From assembly GCF_024054565.1 (NCBI RefSeq), contig NZ_JAMXLR010000026.1, forward strand, positions 186,001 through 250,000: DNA of 64,000 nt, in the 5' to 3' direction. The notes under the pieces are model-generated. The model had not been told where the DNA came from. It did not search any database and saw only the letters and a list, made by a program, of their open reading frames with translations. Below, one piece after another: positions 1-8,516 of the stretch; position 1 is the stretch's first letter, and each line of letters opens with the position of its first letter. A program made the position numbers and the translations under genes. The stretch is from Aeoliella straminimaris (GTDB taxonomy: Bacteria > Planctomycetota > Planctomycetia > Pirellulales > Lacipirellulaceae).

Positions 1-1
1 T

Positions 2-2197
2 TTGTCGGACGAACAGGTTGCTGCTAACCAGTTGCAGGTCGACTCCTCACTCGAAGCGCTCAACCGAATCGCCCAAACCACCACGTTCCAAGGCCGACGG
101 CTGTTGGACGGAACGCTCGATTTCATCACCGATTCGGCCGATAGCGACTTCTCCAACATTTCGGACCTGAAGATCGACCAGGCCAACCTGGGCAGCGCCG
201 GTTCGGTGGATGTGGACATTGCCATCACCACAGCGGCCACCCAAGCCACCGTCGAGGTTGCCGACTTCCCGGCCGCGACCACGGCCGCTCAAGCGACGGG
301 CGACTTGGACCTCACGCTCAACCAGTCCGCGGTTGCCGGTAGCGTAACCGGCGGTGGCAGCTTTGCCGTCGATACCCCGGCTGAACAGGCGACCGGAACG
401 ACTGCCGCGCTGACGAACGGCGACGCCCTGACCATTACGGCCCTGGCCGGTGGTGCTGCGGACGGTACGAACGGCAACGACATCGACATCACCTTCGTCG
501 ACAGCAACGACTCGGGTGGTGCGGTGAACAGTGTGAACTTCGCTGCCGGCGTGATCACGGTGACCGCCGACTTGACAACTGGTGTTGGGTCGGACGTGAT
601 TGCCGCTGCGATTGCGGCCTCCAATGGTGGTGCCGACTTCTCGGCTACTTCGGACGGCACGGCCAACGTGGTGGCTGCCGATGTTGGAACGCTGACCGAC
701 GTCACCACTGGTGGTGTCGACGCCGCCACCGACGCCGCTGCAGCCTTCACGGCCACAACCACTGCTGGCGAAAACTTCGACATTACCTTCGACCTGACCG
801 GTGGAAGTGGCACGGGTATCGTCGTCACAGGTGACGCGACGCTTGGCTACACCGTCACCATCGGCGACGACTACGTGGGCGACCTCGACAGTGTTGCCGC
901 GGCCATCAACTCCAATGTTAGCGAAATCTCCGACGCGGCGTTCGACACAAACCTGACACTGGATGTTGCCGAAGGCGACAACGGCTCAACCATCGCCAAC
1001 GTCGTGAACATCACCGGCGGTTCAGCCACCGGTGCGGTTGGTACGCTGGCTCTCGATATTGCGACGGTTGGCAACACCGATGCCTACAACGACTTCACCA
1101 TCGACGTTACCGAGGGTGGAGGCACTGGCAACGAAGTCATCGTGTCGCTCGACACTGGCACGGGCAGTCTGGGCGTCGATATCACCGGTACGGTGACGGC
1201 GCAGGAGATCTTGGACGCCATCAACGCCTTCGAGGTCGACGGTGCCCAGGTCTTCGAAGCCACGTTCGACAGCACCAACTCGACGGGCGGCTTCACCGCC
1301 GCTGGTACGAGCTACGTCGAATCGTCGGACTCGGCTCCAGTCACTGCCCCAACCCTGACGGGCGGCGACACCGGTGGTGGTCTGGCCAACGACGTCGTGT
1401 TCGAACTGTCGGGCACCAACGGTGCCGAGGTTATCTCCTTCGGTGCTGGCACCTCGATTGACTCGGTTGTCGACGGCATCAACCTGGTGAGCGACGCAAC
1501 GGGTGTGACTGCCACGGCCAACGGCACCACGCTCGAGTTCACCACCTCCGCTTACGGCACCGACGCCTTCGTCGACCTGAGCGTAATTGAAGACGATGGC
1601 GGCCTGTTTTCCGACACCCGTACCACGGGTACGGACGTGGTGGCCACGGTCAACGGCATCTCTGCCACGGGTAGCGGTAACGTCCTGTCGATCAACACCG
1701 CTTCGCTTGACTTGACCGCCACGGTGGATTCGAGCTTTACCGGAACGGCCAGCTTCACCATCTCCGGTGGTGGTGCCCTGTTCCAACTCGGTCCGGACGT
1801 CGTGTCGAATCAGCAAGCTCGCCTCGGTATCGGCAGCGTGAACACTGCCCGCCTGGGTGGTGCTAGCGGCAAGCTGTACCAGCTTGGTACTGGTGGATCG
1901 GCCGACCTGTCGACCGACACCACGGTTGCCGCCGACATCATCGGCGAAGCAATCGACCAGGTCACTTCGCTTCGCGGTCGACTGGGTGCGTTCCAGCGTA
2001 CGACGCTCGAGACGAACAAGAACGCCTTGAACGACACGTTGAACAACCTGACCGAGGCCGAAAGCTCGATCCGCGACGCCGACTTTGCTGAAGAAACTGC
2101 CAACCTGACCCGGTCGCAGATTCTGGTCCAGTCGGGTACACGAGTTCTGCAGATCTCGAATCAGAACCCACAGAACGTGCTGTCGCTGCTCGGCTAA
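2..2197 (+). CDS. fliC: Flagellin, C-terminal part (5' end outside window)
   Basis: Structural subunit of the flagellar filament, exported through the flagellar type III apparatus. The frame is open from the first base, so the visible start is not real. The first 45 residues match the end of the conserved N-terminal flagellin helix (the NRIAQTTTFQGRRLLDG motif), so roughly 100 residues are missing upstream. The last 90 residues are the conserved C-terminal D0/D1 helices and end in a typical LSLLG. Between them lie about 550 residues of Ala/Thr/Gly/Asp-rich, beta-type sequence with repeated hook-IN-like modules. This makes it far larger than ordinary 280-500 residue flagellins, with an expanded outer D2/D3 region. 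It is followed by a strong terminator and then fliD. Flagellin identity is certain; the repeat count is approximate. Confidence 0.95.
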   Translation: MSDEQVAANQLQVDSSLEALNRIAQTTTFQGRRLLDGTLDFITDSADSDFSNISDLKIDQANLGSAGSVDVDIAITTAATQATVEVADFPAATTAAQATGDLDLTLNQSAVAGSVTGGGSFAVDTPAEQATGTTAALTNGDALTITALAGGAADGTNGNDIDITFVDSNDSGGAVNSVNFAAGVITVTADLTTGVGSDVIAAAIAASNGGADFSATSDGTANVVAADVGTLTDVTTGGVDAATDAAAAFTATTTAGENFDITFDLTGGSGTGIVVTGDATLGYTVTIGDDYVGDLDSVAAAINSNVSEISDAAFDTNLTLDVAEGDNGSTIANVVNITGGSATGAVGTLALDIATVGNTDAYNDFTIDVTEGGGTGNEVIVSLDTGTGSLGVDITGTVTAQEILDAINAFEVDGAQVFEATFDSTNSTGGFTAAGTSYVESSDSAPVTAPTLTGGDTGGGLANDVVFELSGTNGAEVISFGAGTSIDSVVDGINLVSDATGVTATANGTTLEFTTSAYGTDAFVDLSVIEDDGGLFSDTRTTGTDVVATVNGISATGSGNVLSINTASLDLTATVDSSFTGTASFTISGGGALFQLGPDVVSNQQARLGIGSVNTARLGGASGKLYQLGTGGSADLSTDTTVAADIIGEAIDQVTSLRGRLGAFQRTTLETNKNALNDTLNNLTEAESSIRDADFAEETANLTRSQILVQSGTRVLQISNQNPQNVLSLLG

Positions 2198-2223
2198 ACC
2201 GCTAGCAGTTAGCAAAACCTACC

Positions 2224-2263
2224 AAACCGGTCCGAATCGCCAGATTCGGACCGGTTTTTTCTT
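2224..2263 (+). terminator. Rho-independent terminator of the flagellin gene
   Basis: A perfect 15-bp stem (2224-2238 with 2243-2257) with a 4-nt loop GCCA is followed at once by a T run (2255-2260). It lies 27 bases after the flagellin stop and separates flagellin transcription from fliD. Confidence 0.95.
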
Positions 2264-2455
2264 TGTCAGGGGATCCTCGGCCAAACGCTTTGCTGGCATG
2301 GTGATTAGCCTGAACTCGGCTAGCTTGCCTGGTCGATAAAATCGATAGCGTTGCGCTTCGTGCCGCACCGCTGGTGTTGCGCGCCTGGCCGTGAGCTACC
2401 CTTGTGCGATCGCCCAGCGTGCCGCAACGAACCACTCAACCGAGCGTTTGAGAGC

Positions 2456-5400
2456 ATGGGACAGTTTCAATCCAGCGTAGGCCTGATCACCGGTATTCCG
2501 ATCAAGGATACCGTCGATCAGCTAATGCAAATCGCCGCGACACCGCGCGACACGCTGCAGGAACGCACCGACGCCCTGACGGCCGAGCGGACCGCCCTGG
2601 AACAAGTCACCTCGTTGCTATTGGGGATGCGATTCTCCGCCGGCTCGCTCAACGCCTCGAGCCTGTACACGGCCACCAAGGCCACGTCCAGCAACCAGAA
2701 CTTGATGACGGTCGCCACGAAGACCAACCCTCCTCCTCAGCCGGGCACTTACACGTTCACGCCGCTGCAAACGGCCACCAATCACCAGGTGGTGAGCAGC
2801 GCGTTTACGGATGTGGCCAACCAGCTTTCCAGCGGAACCTTCCGCATTGGCGCGGGAGGCCACGTCGATCGAGGCATTCGCCTGAGCGAACTCAATTCGG
2901 GCGACGGTTTTGCCGCCGGCAAGATTCGCATCACCGACCGCAGTGGTGCTTCGGCCGAAGTCGATCTGCGTACTGCGCTGACGGTGGACGACGTGTTGGA
3001 GGCCATCAACAGCAATAGCGACATCGATGTCACGGCCTCGGTCGCGGGCGACTCGTTTGTGCTCACGGACAACACCGGTGGAGCGGGCAACCTTCGCGTG
3101 AAGGAAGTTGGACTCGGCTCCGCGGCTGCCAGTCTGGGGCTGGCCGAGGTGAACGTGGCCGCCGACAGCGTGACCGGCGACGACGTGTTCTCGCTGCACT
3201 CGGGTACGCTGCTGAGTTCGCTGAACGATGGCACAGGCGTGCAGGTCCACAGCGTGGGAGACGTGCTCACGGTTACCCTGGCGGACGAATCGGAACTGAC
3301 CATCGACGTCAGCGGCTCCACCTCGCTGGGGGCCATCATCAATGCCATCAACGCCGCTGACAACACAAAGCTCTCGGCCGCAATTTCCGCCGATGGCAAC
3401 AGACTCGAGCTGACCGACCTGACCTCCGGCAGCGGCGCCTTTGGCGTAACCAGCACCGGCACCGTAGCCGAAGACCTGGGGCTTACGAGCACGGCCGTTG
3501 GAGGAGTGATCACCGGCAAGCGGTTGATCTCCGGACTCCGCGACACCCTGGTCAGTTCGCTCAATGGCGGACAGGGATACAGCGAATTGACGAGCATCGA
3601 TATTGTCGACCGAGCTGGCAACCCGCTGGTGAACGTCGATCTCTCCGCGGCCGAAACGCTGAGCGACCTTGTCGATACGATCAACGAGTCGGGCGCCAAC
3701 GTCACCGCGGCGATCAACGGCTCGCGAAACGGCATTTCCATCACCGACAACTCGGGTGGCACCGGCAATCTAACCATCAGCAGCAGCGACACGACGGCCG
3801 CCGCGCTGGGAATCGAGGTGGACGACGCCGTGGGGTCAGTCAACTCCGGCAGTCTCAACCGCCAGGTGGTGAGCGAATCGACCCTGCTTGAGGACTTCAA
3901 CGGCGGCAAAGGCGTTCGCCTGGGCGACTTCCGCATCACCGACTCGGCCGGCAACCGGGCTGCGGTGAGCCTGGACTCCAGCAATGCGGAAGCCGAAACG
4001 ATAGGCGACGTGATCGACAAGATCAACGCGTTGTCGGTTCAGGTGGAAGCTCGTATCAACGATACCGGCGATGGCATTCTGATTACCGACCTGGCCGGCG
4101 GTTCGGGCACCCTGTCGATCACCGACAGCGATGGCGACAGCGCGGCCGCCGATCTGCGGATCGCAACCGCCTCGAGCGACACCGACGACAGCGGTCAACA
4201 GATCATCGACGGCCGCACCAGCTTCGAAGTCGATCTAAGCACGCTGGAGATTCCCGACAGCATCGCGCTAAGCACGCTGAATGGCGGCAGCGGCATTCAA
4301 CTCGGCACCATCGAGGTAACCACCGGCGATGGCACCGCGTTCTTTGTCCAGCTCGATAAGCCGGGCGACGAGGCCTACACCGTGCAGGACGTGATCGACA
4401 AGATCAACGACGCGGCCACCGCCGCCGGCACCGAACTGGTGGCCAGCCTCAACAACGCCGGCAACGGCATTCAACTGGTCGACTCCTCCCTCGGCAACGA
4501 GACGCTCTCCGTCCGCGATCTCGGCAGTGGCACCGCCGCGGCGGAACTGCGGTTGACCAACAACGCGAACAAAAACCTGACCACAGGCATCCAACGAATC
4601 AATGGCTCGGGCGCCTTCACGGCGCTGGACGAGGATGCCGACGCCCTGGGCATATTGGTTCAGCAGATCAACGACTTCGACGGCGGCTTCACCGCCAGCA
4701 CGTTTTTCGACGGCACCGGCTACCGGCTGTCCATCACCTCGGAGAACACCGGCAACGCGGCGGAACTGCTGGTCGACACGTCCACTGCCGGCTTCAGCAC
4801 GCAGGACGCCACCCGCCCGCGCGACGCCGTGCTGCAGTACGGCAATTCGGGCACGGGTGGCATCGTTGTTACGTCGACCAACAACACTTTCGACAATGTC
4901 GTTCAGGGACTGTCGGTCACCGTGAACAGGGCCTCGAGTGATCCGGTCACGGTCGAGGTTGGCACCGATACGACGAAGCTGACCAACGCCACGCAGAATT
5001 TAGTCGACTCGTTCAATTCGCTACGGACGACCCTCGAGCAGCTCACCTCGTTCGATGCCGCATCGAACACGACAGGCCTGCTGTTTGGTCGTAACGAGGT
5101 GATTCGAGTTGAACTCGACCTGGCCAATGTCCTCACCTCGGCCTTCTCCAGCAGTTCCGAATTCCGCACGCTGTCGACCCTCGGCATCCGTCTGAATCAA
5201 GAAGGCGAGCTGGAGTTCGACTCTGCCCGACTGGCCGAAGCGCTCGAAGAAAACCCCAACGAGGTTCAGAAGCTGTTTACCTTGGATGGCCTGGGCGTGG
5301 TGGACAAACTGCAGGCGGCCATCGACAGTCTGGCCGGCGAAGAAAACTCCGCCCTGACCCGACGATACGACTCGCTCACCTCGACCATCGAGAACAACGA

Positions 5401-5560
5401 AGCACGCATCGAGTCGATGACGGAGTTTCTGGCACGCGAACGCGAGCGAACCCTGCTCGAGTTCTACACGCTGGAACAGACCATCAGCCAGCTGCAGTCG
5501 AACATCGATGTGATTGAATCGATCCAGTTTATCGCTCCGGTCAATCGCAGTAGCTCCTAG
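2456..5560 (+). CDS. fliD: Flagellar filament cap / hook-associated protein 2 (FliD), expanded
   Basis: FliD caps the growing filament and folds incoming flagellin. The ATG at 2456 was chosen because the family N-terminus (GQFQSSVGLITGIPIKDTVD) begins there; the frame is open further upstream but that part is unlike FliD. Length is 1034 residues against about 450-500 usually. Residues 8-110 are the FliD N-domain. Residues about 130-700 hold five repeated modules of 110-125 residues, each starting near an L-N-x-G-x-G motif and containing V-x-DV-x-D-x-IN and I-x-LTD-x-x-GG-x-G-x-L motifs of the flagellin hook-IN type. Residues about 800-1020 are the FliD C-domain, ending in a coiled coil. fliS follows 60 bases later, the usual fliD-fliS order. 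Confidence 0.93.
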   Translation: MGQFQSSVGLITGIPIKDTVDQLMQIAATPRDTLQERTDALTAERTALEQVTSLLLGMRFSAGSLNASSLYTATKATSSNQNLMTVATKTNPPPQPGTYTFTPLQTATNHQVVSSAFTDVANQLSSGTFRIGAGGHVDRGIRLSELNSGDGFAAGKIRITDRSGASAEVDLRTALTVDDVLEAINSNSDIDVTASVAGDSFVLTDNTGGAGNLRVKEVGLGSAAASLGLAEVNVAADSVTGDDVFSLHSGTLLSSLNDGTGVQVHSVGDVLTVTLADESELTIDVSGSTSLGAIINAINAADNTKLSAAISADGNRLELTDLTSGSGAFGVTSTGTVAEDLGLTSTAVGGVITGKRLISGLRDTLVSSLNGGQGYSELTSIDIVDRAGNPLVNVDLSAAETLSDLVDTINESGANVTAAINGSRNGISITDNSGGTGNLTISSSDTTAAALGIEVDDAVGSVNSGSLNRQVVSESTLLEDFNGGKGVRLGDFRITDSAGNRAAVSLDSSNAEAETIGDVIDKINALSVQVEARINDTGDGILITDLAGGSGTLSITDSDGDSAAADLRIATASSDTDDSGQQIIDGRTSFEVDLSTLEIPDSIALSTLNGGSGIQLGTIEVTTGDGTAFFVQLDKPGDEAYTVQDVIDKINDAATAAGTELVASLNNAGNGIQLVDSSLGNETLSVRDLGSGTAAAELRLTNNANKNLTTGIQRINGSGAFTALDEDADALGILVQQINDFDGGFTASTFFDGTGYRLSITSENTGNAAELLVDTSTAGFSTQDATRPRDAVLQYGNSGTGGIVVTSTNNTFDNVVQGLSVTVNRASSDPVTVEVGTDTTKLTNATQNLVDSFNSLRTTLEQLTSFDAASNTTGLLFGRNEVIRVELDLANVLTSAFSSSSEFRTLSTLGIRLNQEGELEFDSARLAEALEENPNEVQKLFTLDGLGVVDKLQAAIDSLAGEENSALTRRYDSLTSTIENNEARIESMTEFLARERERTLLEFYTLEQTISQLQSNIDVIESIQFIAPVNRSSS
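2870..4560 (+). repeat. Five tandem hook-IN-type modules inside fliD
   Basis: Module starts, recognised by L-N-x-G-x-G or its variant F-N-G-G-K-G, fall near 2882, 3212, 3550, 3890 and 4267, giving a period of about 330-375 bases. The copies are diverged at both DNA and protein level, so this is an old expansion rather than a recent tandem duplication. Confidence 0.75.
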
Positions 5561-5620
5561 GTAACATCCAGCTGGCACCTCGCACACTACTAGTACTCAT
5601 GAAATAGGAAGGAACCAACC

Positions 5621-6094
5621 ATGCCGCAAGCCAATCCGAGCAGTTACCTCGAGTCAAAGGTGAAGACCGCCTCGCCAGCCCAGTTGCACCTTATGCTGAT
5701 TGAGGGAGCGCTGCGTTTCTGTACCAAGGCGCAGCACGAACTGGGCGACAACAACGAGGGCCACGCCAACGAAGCCATGCTGCGTGCGATGGATATCGTC
5801 GGCGAGATGCTGGCCGGCGTGCGGGGGGGCGAGAGCGACATCAACCAAAAGCTGTGCGAACTCTACCAGTTCCTTTTCTACACCCTCACCTCGGCGTACG
5901 TGAATACGGATGCCACCAAGCTGAGCGACGTAATGCGGATTCTCGAATTCGAACGCGAGACCTGGCAGCTCGCCTGCGAGCGGGCACACACCCAGCAGAA
6001 GGGAAATGCTCGGCCAACCACCAGCACGCCCATCGTGGCGCCGCACATCGCGCAGCCAACCACTGCGGCCCAGGGCCTGTCGTTCGAGGCCTAG
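5621..6094 (+). CDS. fliS: Flagellar export chaperone FliS
   Basis: FliS binds the flagellin C-terminus in the cytoplasm, prevents early polymerisation and guides export. The 157-residue product has the family signature near its start (SPAQLHLMLIEGALRF, about residues 17-32), a four-helix FliS core to about residue 120, and a Thr/Pro/Ala-rich tail of about 30 residues that makes it longer than the usual 125-135. The ATG at 5621 is supported by an AGGAAGGA ribosome site about 8 bases upstream. It directly follows fliD and is probably co-transcribed with it. No terminator was seen after it before the next gene. Confidence 0.92.
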   Translation: MPQANPSSYLESKVKTASPAQLHLMLIEGALRFCTKAQHELGDNNEGHANEAMLRAMDIVGEMLAGVRGGESDINQKLCELYQFLFYTLTSAYVNTDATKLSDVMRILEFERETWQLACERAHTQQKGNARPTTSTPIVAPHIAQPTTAAQGLSFEA

Positions 6095-6193
6095 TGTACC
6101 ACGGGCAGCGGGGGCACTCGAAAAACCACGCGGGGGCGGGTAGGCTAGGGCTTTGCAAATGCCTTTCTGCCGACCAACCTGCGAGTGTACTTG

Positions 6194-7057
6194 ATGTCCG
6201 CCACCAAGCAGCTAATCCGCGTGGGACACAGCCCCGACCCCGACGACGCCTTCATGTTCTACGCCCTGGCGAAGGACAAGATCGATACGGGCGATCTGGA
6301 ATTCACGCACGAACTCGTGGACATCGAGACGCTCAACCAACGCGCCTTCAGCGGCGAGTTGGAACTGACGGCCGTTAGCCTGCACGCCTACGCCCACCTG
6401 CAGGACAAGTACATGCTGTGCACCTGCGGCGCCAGCATGGGCGACGGCTACGGGCCGATGGTCGTGGCGAAGAGCGAGATGAGCCTGGCCGAAGTCGGCA
6501 CCAAGACCATCGCCGTGCCGGGCAAGCTAACCAGCGCGTACCTCTCGCTGCGGCTATGCCTGGGGACCGACTTCAACTACGTGTTGGTGCCGTTCGACGA
6601 GATCATCCCCGCCGTGGTGGCCGGTGAGTACCAGGGCCAGGCGATCGACGCGGGCCTGATCATTCACGAAGGACAGCTGACCTACGGCGAACAGGACCTG
6701 AAGCTGATTGTCGACCTGGGCGTGTGGTGGCAGGAAGAGACCGGACTGCCCTTGCCGCTGGGCGCCAACGCCGTGCGAAAGGACCTGGGCGACGAGACCA
6801 TCGCTGAGGTCCAACGACTGCTGCGCGAGAGCATCGACTACGGCCTTGCCCACCGCGAACCGGCACTGGAATACGCGCTGCAGTACGGACGTGATCTGGA
6901 CAACCAAAAGGCCGACAAGTTCGTGGGCATGTACGTGAACGACTGGACCCAGGACTTCGGTCCTCGGGGACGACAAGCGGTTGCCGAGTTCCTGAAACGT
7001 GGCCACGAGGCCGGCGTATTGCCACAACTGGTGCAACCCGAATTCGTCGGCGACTAA
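6194..7057 (+). CDS. MqnA/MqnD-family menaquinone biosynthesis protein (futalosine pathway)
   Basis: A 287-residue soluble protein of the periplasmic-binding-like MqnA/MqnD fold. In the futalosine route MqnD makes 1,4-dihydroxy-6-naphthoate from cyclic dehypoxanthinyl futalosine. Visible family features are the N-terminal SPDPDDAFMFYAL motif (MqnD enzymes usually show SPxPND-F-F), TAVSLHAYA, and the substrate-cleft segment CGASMGDGYGPMVV (residues about 73-86). The ATG at 6194 is preferred over an in-frame GTG at 6185 because the family homology begins directly after it. No other menaquinone gene is adjacent, so the exact step is inferred; a related solute-binding role is the alternative. Confidence 0.72.
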   Translation: MSATKQLIRVGHSPDPDDAFMFYALAKDKIDTGDLEFTHELVDIETLNQRAFSGELELTAVSLHAYAHLQDKYMLCTCGASMGDGYGPMVVAKSEMSLAEVGTKTIAVPGKLTSAYLSLRLCLGTDFNYVLVPFDEIIPAVVAGEYQGQAIDAGLIIHEGQLTYGEQDLKLIVDLGVWWQEETGLPLPLGANAVRKDLGDETIAEVQRLLRESIDYGLAHREPALEYALQYGRDLDNQKADKFVGMYVNDWTQDFGPRGRQAVAEFLKRGHEAGVLPQLVQPEFVGD

Positions 7058-7232
7058 AGGAGATAAAGGCCACCATATTCCTGGGGAATCGTGGTCGCAT
7101 CGTTGGACGAGCCCCCGTCCGTAACCTACTCTTTTAATAGTCAGAGGCCTCACTCATCTCTCCCCCCGTTTCCCTTGGTCGCTCCCCTTTTCTCATCCGC
7201 AATGGGCGTTGCATCGCATCGAACCGCCCACC

Positions 7233-7308
7233 GATAATGGCAAACCTGCCGCGAGGCAGGGACGCAAAGCCGTGGATCTCCGCCTAGGAGACAGCCAGGT
7301 TGCCGGAC
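7233..7308 (+). promoter_or_regulatory. Cyclic di-GMP-I (GEMM-I) riboswitch aptamer
   Basis: The aptamer consensus is present in order: GGCAAACC (7239-7246), a P1b-type stem CCTGCC/GGCAGG closed by a GCGA GNRA tetraloop (7245-7260), GACGCAAAGCC (7261-7271), a hairpin TCTCC/GGAGA (7277-7291), then CAGCCAGGTTGCC (7292-7304), whose TTGCC pairs with GGCAA at 7239-7243. The position equivalent to G20 of the Vc2 aptamer, which separates c-di-GMP binders from cGAMP-type variants, reads as G (7239), which favours c-di-GMP. It sits in the plus strand about 180 bases after the preceding gene, in front of a 67-codon ORF (7350) and, further on, an exported protein (7786). Confidence 0.95.
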
Positions 7309-7335
7309 AAATTGCCCAACCGTCCGCGTCCGGAC
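7304..7335 (+). promoter_or_regulatory. Candidate riboswitch expression platform (alternative hairpins)
   Basis: GTCCG at 7322-7326 can pair either with CGGAC at 7304-7308, which overlaps the last base of the aptamer P1 stem, or with CGGAC at 7331-7335. The two hairpins exclude each other and the first competes with the ligand-bound P1. There is no T run, so if this is the switch it would act on translation or by another mechanism. Confidence 0.45.
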
Positions 7336-7349
7336 ATTAGGCATGTGAT

Positions 7350-7553
7350 ATGTACTTCCTCCCCGGCCAGGTTCGCAACTACGCAACCGCTTCCGACGTA
7401 CTCTTTGACTTGCTCCCCCAGTGCGAATCCAACGCTGCCGCTGCGGCCGTCGACGTCCGCGCCGCACATCAGCAATTGGTGCACCACGTAGAAATTCCTC
7501 GCGAAGAGCCTATCGATTGGCAAACAGCCAAATCCACCTCCTCTGGGGGATAA
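7350..7553 (+). CDS. Small ORF behind the c-di-GMP riboswitch, unknown function
   Basis: A 67-codon ORF starts 42 bases after the riboswitch aptamer (MYFLPGQVRNYATASD at its start). I do not recognise it. It has no signal peptide or membrane segment and shows a short Ala-rich patch in the middle. No good Shine-Dalgarno sequence precedes the ATG, and an ATG-TGA pair lies 7 bases upstream. Its stop codon lies in the loop of a hairpin (7543-7563). It may be the riboswitch target, a leader peptide, or not coding at all; the exported protein at 7786 is the alternative target. Confidence 0.3.
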   Translation: MYFLPGQVRNYATASDVLFDLLPQCESNAAAAAVDVRAAHQQLVHHVEIPREEPIDWQTAKSTSSGG

Positions 7554-7563
7554 ATCCCCCCAG
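7543..7563 (+). other. Hairpin at the end of the small ORF
   Basis: CTGGGGG (7543-7549) pairs with CCCCCAG (7557-7563) around a 7-base loop containing the stop codon of the small ORF. No T run follows, so a classical terminator is doubtful. Confidence 0.4.
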
Positions 7564-7596
7564 TAGTAGCAGCAGCAGGTAATGTTCCCCTGTCTT

Positions 7597-7663
7597 GGGA
7601 TAGGCCCGGCCGCAGACGGCAAGCAGTCCCCCCAACAGCTTGTCCGCTCACCGGGTCTATCCC
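7597..7663. other. Long structured hairpin, possible RNA element
   Basis: A 13-bp outer stem (7597-7609 with 7651-7663, one G-T wobble, no gaps) encloses a second stem CAAGC/GCTTG near 7619-7643. The element lies between the riboswitch-linked ORF and the exported protein at 7786, inside what would be a 480-base leader if the riboswitch controls that gene. Perfect pairing over 13 bp in non-coding DNA is unlikely by chance. Confidence 0.5.
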
Positions 7664-7785
7664 TCTGCCATTTAGCGACTTACTGTGCATCAACAGAAAA
7701 CATTTGCAGCCTTGGCTCAGCTTGTGGTAGGCTCGTTCGAAGCGTGGAATATCCACCTTCATTCTTGCTACGAAGGATCGCCACC

Positions 7786-8439
7786 ATGGCTGTTTACCGA
7801 ACGTTGGTCGTCGCGTCCCTCGCTGTGCTACTTGCACTCGCAGCGGACTCCGCCCTGGCCGATTGCTGTGCGGGCCATCGAGCCAGCTATCTGGTAGGCA
7901 TCGGTGGTCGCATTGGGCCCAGTAGGGCCACGCCATTTGCGGGCACCCTCAATCCGCGGTATGCCAATCCGCAGTACGCGTCGGCGTCATCCATTGGTGG
8001 ACCGATGGCCTTGCCCGGTCCCACCGATTTTCTGGTCCGTCAGGCGGCCCTTCAGCAAGCCGCGCAGTACGAGCGGTACAATCCATCGTTCGATGCAACG
8101 GCCGATAGCGTCCAGTACGCTTCGGACGTCGAGCTCATGGAGTCCCCGGCAGAAAAAGAGTCGGCTGCTTCGGAAGAGCCGGCTGAAGAAAGCTGGTCGC
8201 CTAGCTACCCTGGCCAGCAGCCTCCACGGCACATGGCGGCGCAGCAGCCCCGGGCCACCGAAAGGCAACAGCCGCCGCGGCAGATTGCTGATGGCTCGCC
8301 CACTCGAGAGACAGCTCGCCAAGCATCTCCCCAGCGTCGCGTTGCCAAGCGTTCCCGCAGCAAGAACGTGGGGGCGTTTGGTTCGCCCGCCGCGATGCGG
8401 TTGGCCAACAGCCTGCAAACAGCCGGGTTAGGCAGATAG
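7786..8439 (+). CDS. Small exported protein, unknown function
   Basis: A 217-residue product with a clear Sec signal peptide (residues 1-25, ending SALA-DCC), so it is exported. The mature part starts with a Cys pair and a Gly/Ala/Pro/Tyr-rich stretch with NPRYANPQYAS repeats. An acidic segment (about residues 115-145) follows, then a Gln/Pro/Arg-rich basic tail (RRVAKRSRSKN) suggesting low-complexity, surface- or wall-associated sequence. The ATG at 7786 has an AAGGA ribosome site 9 bases upstream and places the signal peptide at the N-terminus. No family was recognised. It is the first convincing gene after the c-di-GMP riboswitch, so c-di-GMP control is possible but the leader would be unusually long. 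Confidence 0.8.
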   Translation: MAVYRTLVVASLAVLLALAADSALADCCAGHRASYLVGIGGRIGPSRATPFAGTLNPRYANPQYASASSIGGPMALPGPTDFLVRQAALQQAAQYERYNPSFDATADSVQYASDVELMESPAEKESAASEEPAEESWSPSYPGQQPPRHMAAQQPRATERQQPPRQIADGSPTRETARQASPQRRVAKRSRSKNVGAFGSPAAMRLANSLQTAGLGR

Positions 8440-8516
8440 AAGCGGCGCGGTAGTTAAACGCCGATCTCAGCAAAAGGAAGGGCCGTGGGGCCTGGCCCGT
8501 TACGCTGGACTGGCCT

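Noticed and set aside
1022..2215. Long minus-strand frames opposite flagellin and fliD
   Set aside because: They are antisense shadows created by the high GC content and repetitive codons of the real genes.
2291..2310. Possible sigma-54 promoter TGGCATG-N-TTAGC before fliD
   Set aside because: The GG and GC doublets are one base too far apart for a sigma-54 site.
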